Shown in pieces: positions 43,827 to 51,677 of a stretch of DNA of 64,000 bases. Every line of letters starts with the position of its first letter. Position 1 is the stretch's first letter. Origin of the DNA: Candidatus Bathyarchaeum sp. (lineage in GTDB: Archaea; Thermoproteota; Bathyarchaeia; Bathyarchaeales; Bathyarchaeaceae); assembly GCA_026014565.1 (NCBI GenBank), contig JAOZIB010000001.1, forward strand, positions 1-64,000, in the 5' to 3' direction. Under the pieces are notes generated by a model, which searched no databases, had not been told where the DNA came from, and saw only the letters and a list, made by a program, of their open reading frames with translations. A program made the translations under genes and the position numbers.

Positions 43827-44633
43827 TTATAGTATTTGAACATCAAATTCGTCTTTAATAAACAATATCGCTTCTTCGGCAGTTAGCTGATGGTCTTTAC
43901 CAACTTTAGCTTGGCGTCGGTGTCTGCGCTTTACGCGATAACCGGCCCTGCCAAGAGAAACAGAAACATCCATACCATGAATTCCTAGTTCAGGCAAATA
44001 TTTAGTTCCTGGAAGATTTATATGCTCTTTTATTCCAAACGAGAAGTTGCCTTGAGGGTCAAAAGAGTATTTTGAAATCTTCTTTTCAACAGCATAAAAT
44101 GCTTTGACCAAGAACTCTTTTGCGGGTTCTTCGCGCAGAGTGACTACACATGCGATTGGTTCACCTTTTCGGATACCAAACTCACGTACTGTCTTTTTGG
44201 CGTTTCGTTTGGAGGGTTTTTGGTTTGTTAACTGTTTAATGATTGTTACTGCCTGTTCCAAAGGTGCACCAGACTTTCCTACAGCCATATTGACTGTTAC
44301 TTTCTCAATTATTGGCATAAGCATAGGATTTCCAACCCATTCTTTACGAACAGGTTTAGCAACTTTAGGTTCGGGTTTTTCCTCAACTACTGGTTCTGCT
44401 TTTATTTCTGCGGGTTTTTCTTCTTTAGCAGGAGCAGCTTCAACTTCAGGTTTAGCTTTCGTTTCAGGAGCTTTTGCAGATTCAGTTTTTTTCGTTGGTT
44501 CAGCTTTAGGTTTAGCCTTAACTTTGGCTTTGGGCTTAGTTGCTTTCTTTTCTTTTACTTTGGGCTCTGCATCAGGGGCTTCACTTTTTTCTTCAGTTAC
44601 GACTGCTTCAGGGGTTTTATTTTCTTCGGCCAT
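43827..44633 (-). CDS. rpl5: Ribosomal protein uL5 with a long charged N-terminal extension
   Basis: The C-terminal 170 residues are a normal 5S rRNA-binding uL5 (NPMLMPIIEKVTVNMAVGKS, KKTVREFGIRKGEPIACVVT, HGMDVSVSLGRAGYRVKRRH). The first 95 or so residues are an added Lys/Glu/Ala/Pro-rich stretch (TKPKAKVKAKPKAEPTKKTE and similar), low in complexity and probably disordered. The ATG at 44633 follows the eS4 stop by one base, so the extension is part of the transcript and in frame. Such a tail is unusual for uL5. Confidence 0.95.
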   Translation of the reverse strand: MAEENKTPEAVVTEEKSEAPDAEPKVKEKKATKPKAKVKAKPKAEPTKKTESAKAPETKAKPEVEAAPAKEEKPAEIKAEPVVEEKPEPKVAKPVRKEWVGNPMLMPIIEKVTVNMAVGKSGAPLEQAVTIIKQLTNQKPSKRNAKKTVREFGIRKGEPIACVVTLREEPAKEFLVKAFYAVEKKISKYSFDPQGNFSFGIKEHINLPGTKYLPELGIHGMDVSVSLGRAGYRVKRRHRRQAKVGKDHQLTAEEAILFIKDEFDVQIL

Positions 44634-44634
44634 C

Positions 44635-45393
44635 TTAGGTTTCCTCCGTTACAGATACTGAGGATACAGCGTCTCCTAGAACAAAAACGAAATCAAGTAT
44701 TGTTTGCAACTGGTTTCCGTTTTCATCTTTGATTGTTACGATTAGATCTCTGCGTTTTTTGTCAGCTTGTTCTTCGATTGTATCTATTTTGCCGGTTTTA
44801 CCCATGTTTTTTCCGCCAATTACAATTGCAGATGCACCAACAGCCAATTTTGTGTGATTAAGAAGTTCACGATCAGGGATACTTAGTTTTAGAACATCAA
44901 GAGTAGTATAAACAACCTTTTCAGGAAGTTGAGATTCAATTTCGCCAACAATAAAATTTGAACCATCATGCAAGTCTAGTTCCATTTTGCCTGTTTTTAC
45001 TAGGGTTTTGTCTTCAATTCGGTAAAGCTTGAAGGAAGCTTCACTAGAAGTAATAGACTTCAAAAACAAACCTTTCTCAGAGGGTAAAACTCTATAAAAT
45101 TTGTTATTGCCAGGTACAGAAATGATGTCCATTAAACCAACAAGAAACTTTTCGTCACGTCTTACTTTTCCGTCTACTACTATTTTTCCTGAAGAGATAA
45201 TGTTTCTAGCTTCTTTAGCGGTGTTGGCAAATCCAAGCATGTCCCGTACAATTAATGCCAAAGGCAAAGATCGGGCAGCAGGGTGAGGTCCAGGTTTTGG
45301 TTTAACGGTCCAAACCTTTTCTTTTCTGTGAATAGGCCATAATTTTGGAGCGGGTTTTCGTTTAAGATGTCCGCGTTCGCCTTTTCTTCCCAT
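44635..45393 (-). CDS. rps4e: Ribosomal protein eS4
   Basis: A 252-residue archaeal/eukaryotic protein with an S4-type RNA-binding region (RDMLGFANTAKEARNIISSG) and a KOW-like segment (VGASAIVIGGKNMGKTGKID). It opens GRKGERGHLKRKPAPKLWPI, typical of the family. ATG at 45393; placed between uL24 and uL5 as in other archaea. Confidence 0.97.
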   Translation of the reverse strand: MGRKGERGHLKRKPAPKLWPIHRKEKVWTVKPKPGPHPAARSLPLALIVRDMLGFANTAKEARNIISSGKIVVDGKVRRDEKFLVGLMDIISVPGNNKFYRVLPSEKGLFLKSITSSEASFKLYRIEDKTLVKTGKMELDLHDGSNFIVGEIESQLPEKVVYTTLDVLKLSIPDRELLNHTKLAVGASAIVIGGKNMGKTGKIDTIEEQADKKRRDLIVTIKDENGNQLQTILDFVFVLGDAVSSVSVTEET

Positions 45394-45394
45394 A

Positions 45395-45847
45395 TTATTT
45401 TCCTCCAGTTTCCTTTACTTTAGTTGATTTTTTGGTAGTTTTAGTTGCTTTTTTCTTAGGCTTTTCGTTGGAGGTTTCAGCTTCGTTGCCTGCTGCTTTG
45501 CGCTCCAAGATTTTTTTGCGCCATTTATCATCAAGATTTAGGCGGGTAATCATTACTTTTGAGGGATGAATTGGAACAGGAATTGTTGTTCCATCTACTT
45601 TTTCTCTAGAGGCCCCTTCAATAAAGATTCGATAATTTTTGCGATCAATCTGATTGATTTTTCCTTCAGAGCCTTTACGGTCTCCTCTCATGACCATAAC
45701 TGTGTCACCGTTTCGAACAGGAAGAGAACTGATTCCGTGAGATTCTTTCAATTTATCGGAAAGAGGAGCAGAAAATCGTTGATACCGTTCGGTAGCAGAG
45801 GCAGTATACATCTTTTTTCGTTGTTTAGTGGGTTTAGTTACTTTCAT
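45395..45847 (-). CDS. rpl24: Ribosomal protein uL24 with a lysine-rich C-terminal tail
   Basis: A 150-residue protein whose core carries the KOW motif (VRNGDTVMVMRGDRKGSEGK) and the archaeal segment PIHPSKVMITRLNLDDKWRK. From about residue 115 the protein becomes a Lys/Glu/Thr-rich tail (EKPKKKATKTTKKSTKVKE), which adds about 30 residues to the usual length. ATG at 45847, just downstream of uL14. Confidence 0.95.
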   Translation of the reverse strand: MKVTKPTKQRKKMYTASATERYQRFSAPLSDKLKESHGISSLPVRNGDTVMVMRGDRKGSEGKINQIDRKNYRIFIEGASREKVDGTTIPVPIHPSKVMITRLNLDDKWRKKILERKAAGNEAETSNEKPKKKATKTTKKSTKVKETGGK

Positions 45848-45859
45848 CAGATAAGTCTC

Positions 45860-46300
45860 CTACAAAATGATGCTTGCAGCACTGGCAATTCTGGGCCATT
45901 TTTCAGCTGCTTCTTTTGCGATTGGGCCACGAATTTCTGAACCACGCATTTCTCCTTCAGGAGTCATAACTACAGCAGCATTGTCCTCGAACATAACCCA
46001 AGTTCCGTCTACGCGGCGGAAAGGTTTTCGTTGACGAACAACAACAGCATGGAATATTTTTTTGCGCATATCAGGGGTGCCTTTTCTAACAGATATGGTT
46101 ATCAGGTCACCTACAGAGGCTGATGGAACTCGTCTGAGACGTCCTTTGTATCCTACTACTTGGATGAGTCTGACTTCTCGAGCACCAGAGTTATCTGCAC
46201 ATTTCAACATTGCACCGTTGTTGAGCCCGCGGGAAATTTTGGGTTTCTGACCAACGACACCTTTGGCCATGAAAGCGCGCGACTTAGCTCGTGCTGCCAC
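45860..46300 (-). CDS. rpl14: Ribosomal protein uL14
   Basis: A protein of about 146 residues at the subunit interface. Conserved: LKCADNSGAREVRLIQVVGY, GDLITISVRKGTPDMRKKIF and AVVVRQRKPFRR. The ATG at 46309 touches the GGAGG site directly; the in-frame GTG at 46300 lies 9 nt after it and is preferred. The start overlaps the end of uS17. Confidence 0.95.
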   Translation of the reverse strand: MAARAKSRAFMAKGVVGQKPKISRGLNNGAMLKCADNSGAREVRLIQVVGYKGRLRRVPSASVGDLITISVRKGTPDMRKKIFHAVVVRQRKPFRRVDGTWVMFEDNAAVVMTPEGEMRGSEIRGPIAKEAAEKWPRIASAASIIL

Positions 46301-46622
46301 TTGATCCATCCTCCAGTTTTTCTATTACTACGAAGCCAACTGTCTTGCTTATTGGGCGGCATTCAGCTAGGCGTACTTTGTCTCCTGCTTTGACGTTTAG
46401 GCAGGGGGGGTTGTGTGCGGGTACGTTATTTCGTCTTTTTTCGTATCTTCGGTATTTTGGAACGTAATTAAGGTAGTCACGACGAACAATAACGGTTTTT
46501 TCCATTTTGTTGCTTACGACTGTACCTTCTAGTGCGTGTCCTCTCAATGCTAATGTCCCATGGAAGGGGCAGTTAATATCATCACATGTTTTCTTTGGTT
46601 TTTTTGCGGTTAATGCTGACAT
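46284..46622 (-). CDS. rps17: Ribosomal protein uS17
   Basis: A 112-residue primary 16S rRNA-binding protein of the OB fold. Conserved: CPFHGTLALRGHALEGTVVS, YLNYVPKYRRYEKRRNNVPA and VRLAECRPISKTVGFVVIEK. The ATG at 46622 touches the stop of the Rpp29 gene (46623), so translation is coupled. Confidence 0.97.
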   Translation of the reverse strand: MSALTAKKPKKTCDDINCPFHGTLALRGHALEGTVVSNKMEKTVIVRRDYLNYVPKYRRYEKRRNNVPAHNPPCLNVKAGDKVRLAECRPISKTVGFVVIEKLEDGSSGSTS

Positions 46623-46904
46623 TTACCAAGCTCTCCGTATTCTTTTTTTGAGTCGGTCTTCTGGTCGTCCCATAATGACTTTGCCGTCGATTTCCACAAC
46701 TGTCCCGTTTGACAATGTGAAATCAAAAACGGCAGTGTCTTTGATGACAACCTTTCTCTCACTATTACATGATAATGTAAATGTGTTACGGGTCTCGTCA
46801 ACTACTTGACCCGTTAATCCAACAACAGAAAGGTTTGAACATTTAACTACGTTAGCTTCAAGACCAATAAATTCATCCTGAACTATACTGAGAGAAACAT
46901 TCAT
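46623..46904 (-). CDS. rnp1: Ribonuclease P protein component 1 (Rpp29/Pop4)
   Basis: A 93-residue archaeal RNase P subunit that stabilises the catalytic RNA during tRNA 5' maturation. The SH3-like barrel is visible: EFIGLEANVVKCSNLSVVGL, TGQVVDETRNTFTL, then FDFTLSNGTVVEIDGKVIMG and the basic end RPEDRLKKRIRR. Its position between uL29 and uS17 is standard for archaea. It overlaps the end of uL29 by 4 nt. The aIF1/SUI1 gene often found next to it is absent. Confidence 0.94.
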   Translation of the reverse strand: MNVSLSIVQDEFIGLEANVVKCSNLSVVGLTGQVVDETRNTFTLSCNSERKVVIKDTAVFDFTLSNGTVVEIDGKVIMGRPEDRLKKRIRRAW

Positions 46905-47116
46905 TTCTGTTCACCACTCTGTTGTACTTCTGCTTCGATTGTTAAAATACGAGCAATAGTTTTACGCATTTCCTTAATCTGTGAAGGATTATCAATGGCG
47001 CCTCCTGCTGCAACCATTGTTTTTATGCGTGCGAGTTCAGTTCGAAACTCGTTAACTTTTTCTAAACGTTGTTCAGAAGACATTTCACGGATTTCTTTAA
47101 CTCGTAAAATTGCCAT
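46901..47116 (-). CDS. rpl29: Ribosomal protein uL29
   Basis: A 71-residue two-helix protein at the exit tunnel. The ILRVKEIREMSSEQRLEKVN start and the TELARIKTMVAAGGAIDNPS middle match the family, as does the C-terminal MRKTIARILTIEAE. ATG at 47116, two bases after the uS3 stop region. A glutamine/glutamate-rich end closes the protein. Confidence 0.95.
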   Translation of the reverse strand: MAILRVKEIREMSSEQRLEKVNEFRTELARIKTMVAAGGAIDNPSQIKEMRKTIARILTIEAEVQQSGEQK

Positions 47117-47118
47117 AA

Positions 47119-48141
47119 TTATTCCCCTGCCTCATCTTTTTCTTCAGGAGCAGATTCTGCTTCAGCTACTTTGTCTTCAGATGTCTTCTCTACTTCAACA
47201 GGAACTTCAACTTCAGAGGCTTTTTCCTCTTCCATTGGTTTCTTCTCTTCAGCAGGTTTAGCTTCAACTTCTGGAGCGTTCTCAGTTTCTGGTTCCTTTG
47301 CAGATTCAACTTCCACTTCTGTTTCTTTCTTTGCGTCTACAACTTCTGGTTCAGGAGCAGATACTTCTGCAGGTTTTTCTTCGGCTACAACAGTCTCAGG
47401 TACTTCGGGCACTTCAACAGGTGTCTCACCAACTTCAGCTTCAGGAGCTGGTTCTGCTTCTTCTGCAGGAGCGGTTTCGGGTTCAACTGGTGTTTCTGCA
47501 ACTGCTTCTTCTTGTATTGGTTCGGGTTTAGCTTCACGTTCTTCGGGGATATCGTAGACCTCTAGTTTGTCAGGAAATACTGCATCAGGTGGAAGAAGGC
47601 TTACTTTTACGCCTAATGTTCCCGGTTTTAAGTGAACGTGCAATTCTGCACTTCTCATGTATCTCCGAGGGGGTTCTCCACTTTTAGGTAGGTAACCTTC
47701 AACGAATTTTTCGTAGCGGGCGCGGTCAGTTCGTAGTTTGCCGCTGATAATGATTTCGATTCCCAGTGCGCCTGCTTCCATGGCGTTGGTTATTGCCCAG
47801 AAAGCTGAACGTCTGTAGTGGATACCACGTTTCAAGGCTGATGCGATTCGGGATGCAACTACGTGGGCATTTAGTTCGGGGACTTCGATTTCTGCTACAG
47901 AAATTTGGGGGCTTGGAAGTTGGAATTGTTGTTCTAGAATTTGTGCAAGGGCACGGATTGTTTCTCCGCCGCGTCCAATTACTAATCCAGGGCGCATGGT
48001 ATAAATTACCAAGTGTGTACCTAGGGGAGTTTTGGTTATGCTTACTCCGCCGTATCCTGCGCGTTCGAATTCATTTTGCAAGAATTCTTCGATTTCTATT
48101 TTTTTGATTGAATCTTCGATGAAATGTTTTACTACAGACAT
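47119..48141 (-). CDS. rps3: Ribosomal protein uS3 with a long acidic C-terminal tail
   Basis: The first 205 residues form a standard archaeal uS3 with a KH domain (MRPGLVIGRGGETIRALAQI) and the C-terminal domain (GIEIIISGKLRTDRARYEKF). From about residue 210 to 340 the protein is a Glu/Pro/Ala/Val-rich tail (EEAVAETPVEPETAPAEEAE, VEVPEVPETVVAEEKPAE). Archaeal uS3 is usually 210-240 aa, so the tail adds about 100 residues. It is in frame and followed immediately by uL29. Its role is unknown. Confidence 0.95.
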   Translation of the reverse strand: MSVVKHFIEDSIKKIEIEEFLQNEFERAGYGGVSITKTPLGTHLVIYTMRPGLVIGRGGETIRALAQILEQQFQLPSPQISVAEIEVPELNAHVVASRIASALKRGIHYRRSAFWAITNAMEAGALGIEIIISGKLRTDRARYEKFVEGYLPKSGEPPRRYMRSAELHVHLKPGTLGVKVSLLPPDAVFPDKLEVYDIPEEREAKPEPIQEEAVAETPVEPETAPAEEAEPAPEAEVGETPVEVPEVPETVVAEEKPAEVSAPEPEVVDAKKETEVEVESAKEPETENAPEVEAKPAEEKKPMEEEKASEVEVPVEVEKTSEDKVAEAESAPEEKDEAGE

Positions 48142-48611
48142 TAAATTCCTTCCATTTCTTCCAAAACAAGTTCTACATGAGTGAGAGTGTTATATCTCGG
48201 TGATGAACGACCAAAAGCTCGAGGAATAAACCGCTTAATTTTCATTCCAGGATAAGCTGAAGCGTGAACTATTTTTAGTTGTTCAACATCCAGTCCTTTA
48301 TATTCGGCGTTTGCTTCAGCACCTTCAAGGATTTTCAAAATTTCTGTTGCAGTTTTTACTGGAAATCTGCCAGCATACGCTTTTTCTAATCCATGGCGGT
48401 GAGGTACGTGTTTGTTGAATCGTGCGAATGGAACTGCTTTTTTCTTCAAGATAACCTGTTGAAGGTAATCTTTAGCTTGTTCTAGTTTCATTCCGTTTAT
48501 AGTTTTACAGACTTCTCGGGCATGTTTATGGGACACCCTAAGTTCGCGTCCGCTAGCTTTTGCGGTCTTGTCGGGCTCCATATCGGTTACTGAGTATCCC
48601 CATTTTGGCAT
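48141..48611 (-). CDS. rpl22: Ribosomal protein uL22
   Basis: A 156-residue protein lining the exit tunnel. Conserved: ASGRELRVSHKHAREVCKTI, LKKKAVPFARFNKHVPHRHG and the IKRFIPRAFGRSSPRYNTLT loop that reaches the tunnel. ATG at 48611 (MPKWGYSVTD, the archaeal start) is preferred to TTG at 48635, because the TATA box at 48641-48650 places transcription start near 48619. It is the first gene of the operon here; the usual upstream uS19, uL2, uL23, uL4 and uL3 genes are not present. Confidence 0.96.
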   Translation of the reverse strand: MPKWGYSVTDMEPDKTAKASGRELRVSHKHAREVCKTINGMKLEQAKDYLQQVILKKKAVPFARFNKHVPHRHGLEKAYAGRFPVKTATEILKILEGAEANAEYKGLDVEQLKIVHASAYPGMKIKRFIPRAFGRSSPRYNTLTHVELVLEEMEGI

Positions 48612-48638
48612 ATCTATCGTCCATCTGAGTAACAAACA

Positions 48639-48650
48639 GCATATTTAAGC
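48639..48650 (-). promoter_or_regulatory. Probable promoter of the ribosomal protein operon
   Basis: The minus strand reads GCTTAAATATGC about 34 nt upstream of the uL22 ATG, a good archaeal TATA box. It predicts a leader of only about 8 nt. Downstream, 22 genes on the same strand follow with small gaps or overlaps down to the gene ending at 36144; internal promoters cannot be excluded. Confidence 0.5.
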
Positions 48651-48810
48651 CTTTATGGCGCGAGAAAATATTTGGGGGCTAAAAACCCAACATAAAGGAT
48701 GTTGAATCGACAGTTTAGTACAACATTTGGAGAAGGGGTTGCGATAGAAATTAAAACATTCGCGCAGTTGTCTAAGTGTCAAGTAAGTAACATTATAGGA
48801 TGGAAAAAGA

Positions 48811-49836
48811 GTGGAAAACAAAGTTGCATTACAGAATCAAGTAGTAGAAGCCCTAAAAAAGCCTGAAACATATAAACAAATACCAGAAAAAATTGAGAGA
48901 AAGCAGACCCACATATCCTACGTTTTCCTAACAGATGATTACGTTTACAAGGTCAAAAAGGCTGTAAATTTTGGGTTTTTGGATTTTTCCACTTTAGAAA
49001 AAAGGCGACAGTTCTGTGAAAAAGAGCTAGTTCTTAACCAGCGTTTGTGCGGGGACATGTATCTAGAGGTTGTTTCCATCAACCGGTCAACTTCGGGGGA
49101 AATCAGAATAAACGGAGAGGGCAAAACCGTTGAGTACGCAGTTAAGATGAAAAAAATTCCTGAAGAAAAAATAATGACTCACCTGCTTGAGGAAGGAAAA
49201 ATCGATGAGAAAATCATGGATGAAATGGCAAAAATTATTGCTGATTTTCATGAAAAAGCCCAAGTCTCCAGAACTGATGGCGAGTTTGAGCCCTTATCAG
49301 CCATAGAAACTAACTGGCGAGAGAACTTTGATCAAACCCAAGAATTTATAGGCAGAAGCATTTCTACGCAAACATATCAGTTTATTCAAAAAAAGGTAGC
49401 CCAGTTTATGAAAAAAAGCCAAGGGTTACTGGCAAAAAGAGTTATGGAAAGCAAAATCAAAAACTGCCATGGTGACATGCATTCGGGGAACATCTTTGTT
49501 GCAGACAAAATCTACATTTTTGACGCCATCGAATTCAATGAACGATTCAGCAACTGTGACGTTGCCTCAGAAGTGGCCTTTTTGGCCATGGACTTGGACT
49601 TTAAAAAACGCAAGGATTTGTCGGAGTTTTTTATTGAAAAATATGTGAGCTATTCTGGGGACCAAGAGTTACTGGAGTTGTTGAATTTTTACAAGTGTTA
49701 CCGCGCCTATGTTCGAGGCAAGGTTACAAGTTTTAGATTAAATGACCCCGACATCAAGGAAGAAGAAAAAACAGCAACAAGCAAAGAGGCCTCTGCATAC
49801 TTTGAGTTGGGCTTAGATTATGCAAAACAACTTTAG
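48811..49836 (+). CDS. Aminoglycoside phosphotransferase-like kinase (COG2187 type)
   Basis: A 341-residue kinase-fold enzyme. A nucleotide-binding region (FLTDDYVYKVKKAVNFGFLD) precedes the catalytic loop NCHGDMHSGNIFV and the metal-binding IFDAIEFNERFS, which corresponds to the DFG-like motif; this set is typical of COG2187. In bacteria this domain is often fused to a COG0645 P-loop domain; here that partner is a separate gene 900 nt away on the other strand. GTG at 48811 follows an AGGATGG site. The substrate is unknown. Confidence 0.8.
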   Translation: MENKVALQNQVVEALKKPETYKQIPEKIERKQTHISYVFLTDDYVYKVKKAVNFGFLDFSTLEKRRQFCEKELVLNQRLCGDMYLEVVSINRSTSGEIRINGEGKTVEYAVKMKKIPEEKIMTHLLEEGKIDEKIMDEMAKIIADFHEKAQVSRTDGEFEPLSAIETNWRENFDQTQEFIGRSISTQTYQFIQKKVAQFMKKSQGLLAKRVMESKIKNCHGDMHSGNIFVADKIYIFDAIEFNERFSNCDVASEVAFLAMDLDFKKRKDLSEFFIEKYVSYSGDQELLELLNFYKCYRAYVRGKVTSFRLNDPDIKEEEKTATSKEASAYFELGLDYAKQL

Positions 49837-49841
49837 AAAAA

Positions 49842-50711
49842 TCACATGAACTGTTTTGCCACAAAGTCGGGAACCTTAACTGTTCCCATTATTATGGGGT
49901 TCTGATGACAGTCACTGCCTCCCGTCATTTTTAGCCCATTTTGTTTTGCAAAGTTCACATAATGTTTGGTTGTTTCGGGGCTGCTTCGCGAGTGCCAACA
50001 TTCTACACCATCAAGAAAATCCAACATAGATTCCGCAATTATCCTTGTTTGTTCAGGCAGGGAATCAGTCAACTTAACAAGGGAAGTTCCATAAGGGTCG
50101 TTTGGGTGGGCGAGAACTGCGATTCCTCTAGCATCGTGTAAAAGTTTTGAAGCGTCTTCAAGATAAAGGGGAAACTTGGGAACATTGCACTTCACAAGAT
50201 AAGTAAGGAAGGCTTCTTTGCGGTCTTTTACTATACCTTTTTTGATTAAATAATCAGCAATGTGGGGCCTACCAAGGGCGCCATCAGCAGAGTTTTGTAT
50301 GTTAACCAAGTCATCGTGTGTAAATTTTGGTATGCCTTTGGTTTCAAATTCTGCGTTAAGTTTTTCCAGTATTTTTGCGGCACGTTCCTCCCGGTAGTTA
50401 CTGAGCTGTTTGAGTTTGGCAATTAAGGCTTTATTGTTCACGTCAAAGTTGTAGCCCAACAAGTCCAAAGAAACTTCTTTACCATCCAGAAAATCAGGAT
50501 GAGAAAATGTAATGTTTAATTCAACGCCGCTGATGTAACGGATTCCGTGTTTTTTTGCCAAGTCCATGGCTTGTTGTTGGCAGCCGATGGAATCGTGATC
50601 GCTGATGGACATGACGTCAATGTTTCGGGTTTTGGCTTCTTTGATGATATCTTGAACGGTTAGTTTGCCGTCCGAACAGGTTTTTGAATGAATGTGCAAA
50701 TCAATTATCAT
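49842..50711 (-). CDS. PHP-domain phosphoesterase
   Basis: A 289-residue metal-dependent phosphoesterase. The four PHP motifs are visible: DLHIHSKTCSDGKLT, SISDHDSIG, the GVELN segment, and GIAVLAHPNDPYGT, plus GSDCHQ near the end. The size and motif set resemble the TrpH/5'-3' nucleoside bisphosphatase group. ATG at 50711 begins 13 nt after the AAA-type kinase gene, so the two share a transcript. It ends 5 nt from the convergent COG2187-type gene. Confidence 0.9.
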   Translation of the reverse strand: MIIDLHIHSKTCSDGKLTVQDIIKEAKTRNIDVMSISDHDSIGCQQQAMDLAKKHGIRYISGVELNITFSHPDFLDGKEVSLDLLGYNFDVNNKALIAKLKQLSNYREERAAKILEKLNAEFETKGIPKFTHDDLVNIQNSADGALGRPHIADYLIKKGIVKDRKEAFLTYLVKCNVPKFPLYLEDASKLLHDARGIAVLAHPNDPYGTSLVKLTDSLPEQTRIIAESMLDFLDGVECWHSRSSPETTKHYVNFAKQNGLKMTGGSDCHQNPIIMGTVKVPDFVAKQFM

Positions 50712-50724
50712 GGGGCAGTCCTTG

Positions 50725-51327
50725 TTACTTGACTACTTTTTTGATGATGTACCAAATTTCTGGCTCGTCGTGTTCGGTGTCAACAACTAAGTGAGTGATG
50801 TTAAGGTTTGGATACAACTGTTTAAAGTCCTCTAGATCAGGTTCTTCAAACTTGTTTTTGTTTGCATCATAGGCTTCTTTGGTGAGGGCGTTGGATTCGT
50901 AGTTTTCTTTGGTTCTGCGCAAGATCCTACGAAGGGATGAATCCTCAGTGCAATGAGTCTGCAAAATAACAAAGGGTATGTCTGCGTTTGCAGCTACTTC
51001 TGCTGCTCTTCGACGCAGTTTCTGACTTACAAAAGTGGCATCCAAAATTACGCCTTTGCCTTTTTTTGCCAAGTCTGCGGCTTGACGGAACATTTCGTTG
51101 TATACCATTTCTCGTTTGTTTATGTCTCCGGCTACTTTGACATCGAAGATGTCTTCATTTTTGAGGACTTCTAAACGGATTATGTCGGTTCGTAAAATGG
51201 GATAGCCTTTCATTTTTGCGATTTCCTGGGAAGTTTCTGTTTTGTATGTTCCAGGAAGACCACAAGTAATCAACAAAATGTTAGGAGGCAATTCAGATTC
51301 AACAAACTTTGCAAAGGGTTCTCTCAA
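50725..51327 (-). CDS. P-loop kinase-like ATPase (COG0645 type)
   Basis: A 200-residue protein with Walker A ITCGLPGTYKTETSQEIAKM, a nucleotide-kinase-like region RTDIIRLEVLKNED and VILDATFVSQKLRRRAAEVA (Walker B-like DAT). This architecture is shared with zeta-toxin/AAA_33 kinases and with COG0645. TTG at 51327 lies 5 nt after GGTGA. It is in one operon with the PHP gene and near the COG2187-type kinase, so the three probably act together on small phosphorylated molecules; the exact substrates are unknown. Confidence 0.8.
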   Translation of the reverse strand: MREPFAKFVESELPPNILLITCGLPGTYKTETSQEIAKMKGYPILRTDIIRLEVLKNEDIFDVKVAGDINKREMVYNEMFRQAADLAKKGKGVILDATFVSQKLRRRAAEVAANADIPFVILQTHCTEDSSLRRILRRTKENYESNALTKEAYDANKNKFEEPDLEDFKQLYPNLNITHLVVDTEHDEPEIWYIIKKVVK

Positions 51328-51486
51328 CTAATTCACCAGCGCTAACTGCAACACAAAGAAAAAATAATAATGTTTTGCACAAAAGCAAAGTAGTAAAATT
51401 GTGTAATTGTGATTTTTGCTCCAAGTAGCCTACCCAAACTGCACAATTTATAATATGGCATTGAAGCATTCCTATAACGACACACA

Positions 51487-51677
51487 ATGAGAAAACTAGA
51501 AGGAGCAATCCTAGGGGTACATTTGTTCTAGCAGGAGTATTAATGGTTATCCATCATGTCATAGTTAGTGGCAGATTATTTGACCTTAGAGACATTTTGC
51601 ATCACGAATTTTTTGAAGCAATAGCTTTCACAGTGGGAATTGTTCTTCTTCTAGTTTCATTATTTGATAGAAAATAA
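51487..51677 (+). pseudogene. Small two-helix membrane protein interrupted by a one-base frameshift
   Basis: ATG at 51487 opens MRKLEGAILG and then runs into TAG. If the G4 run at 51514-51517 were G5, the frame continues to TAA at 51675-51677 as TFVLAGVLMVIHHVIVSGRL, then FDLRDILHHEFFEAIAF, TVGIVLLLVSLFDRK, a sensible protein of about 64 residues with two membrane helices. Codon use after the break is protein-like with no stops. Either the assembly lost a G or the gene is truly broken. The family is not recognised. Its end overlaps the gene on the opposite strand by 50 nt. Confidence 0.5.

Noticed and set aside
44104-44661. Plus-strand ORF of 185 codons opposite uL5
   Set aside because: Antisense to the uL5 core and its charged extension; no motif, no ribosome-binding site.
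47171-47557. Plus-strand ORF of 128 codons, Ser/Thr/Ala-rich
   Set aside because: It is the antisense shadow of the acidic tail of uS3; its composition follows from the Glu/Pro/Ala codons on the other strand.
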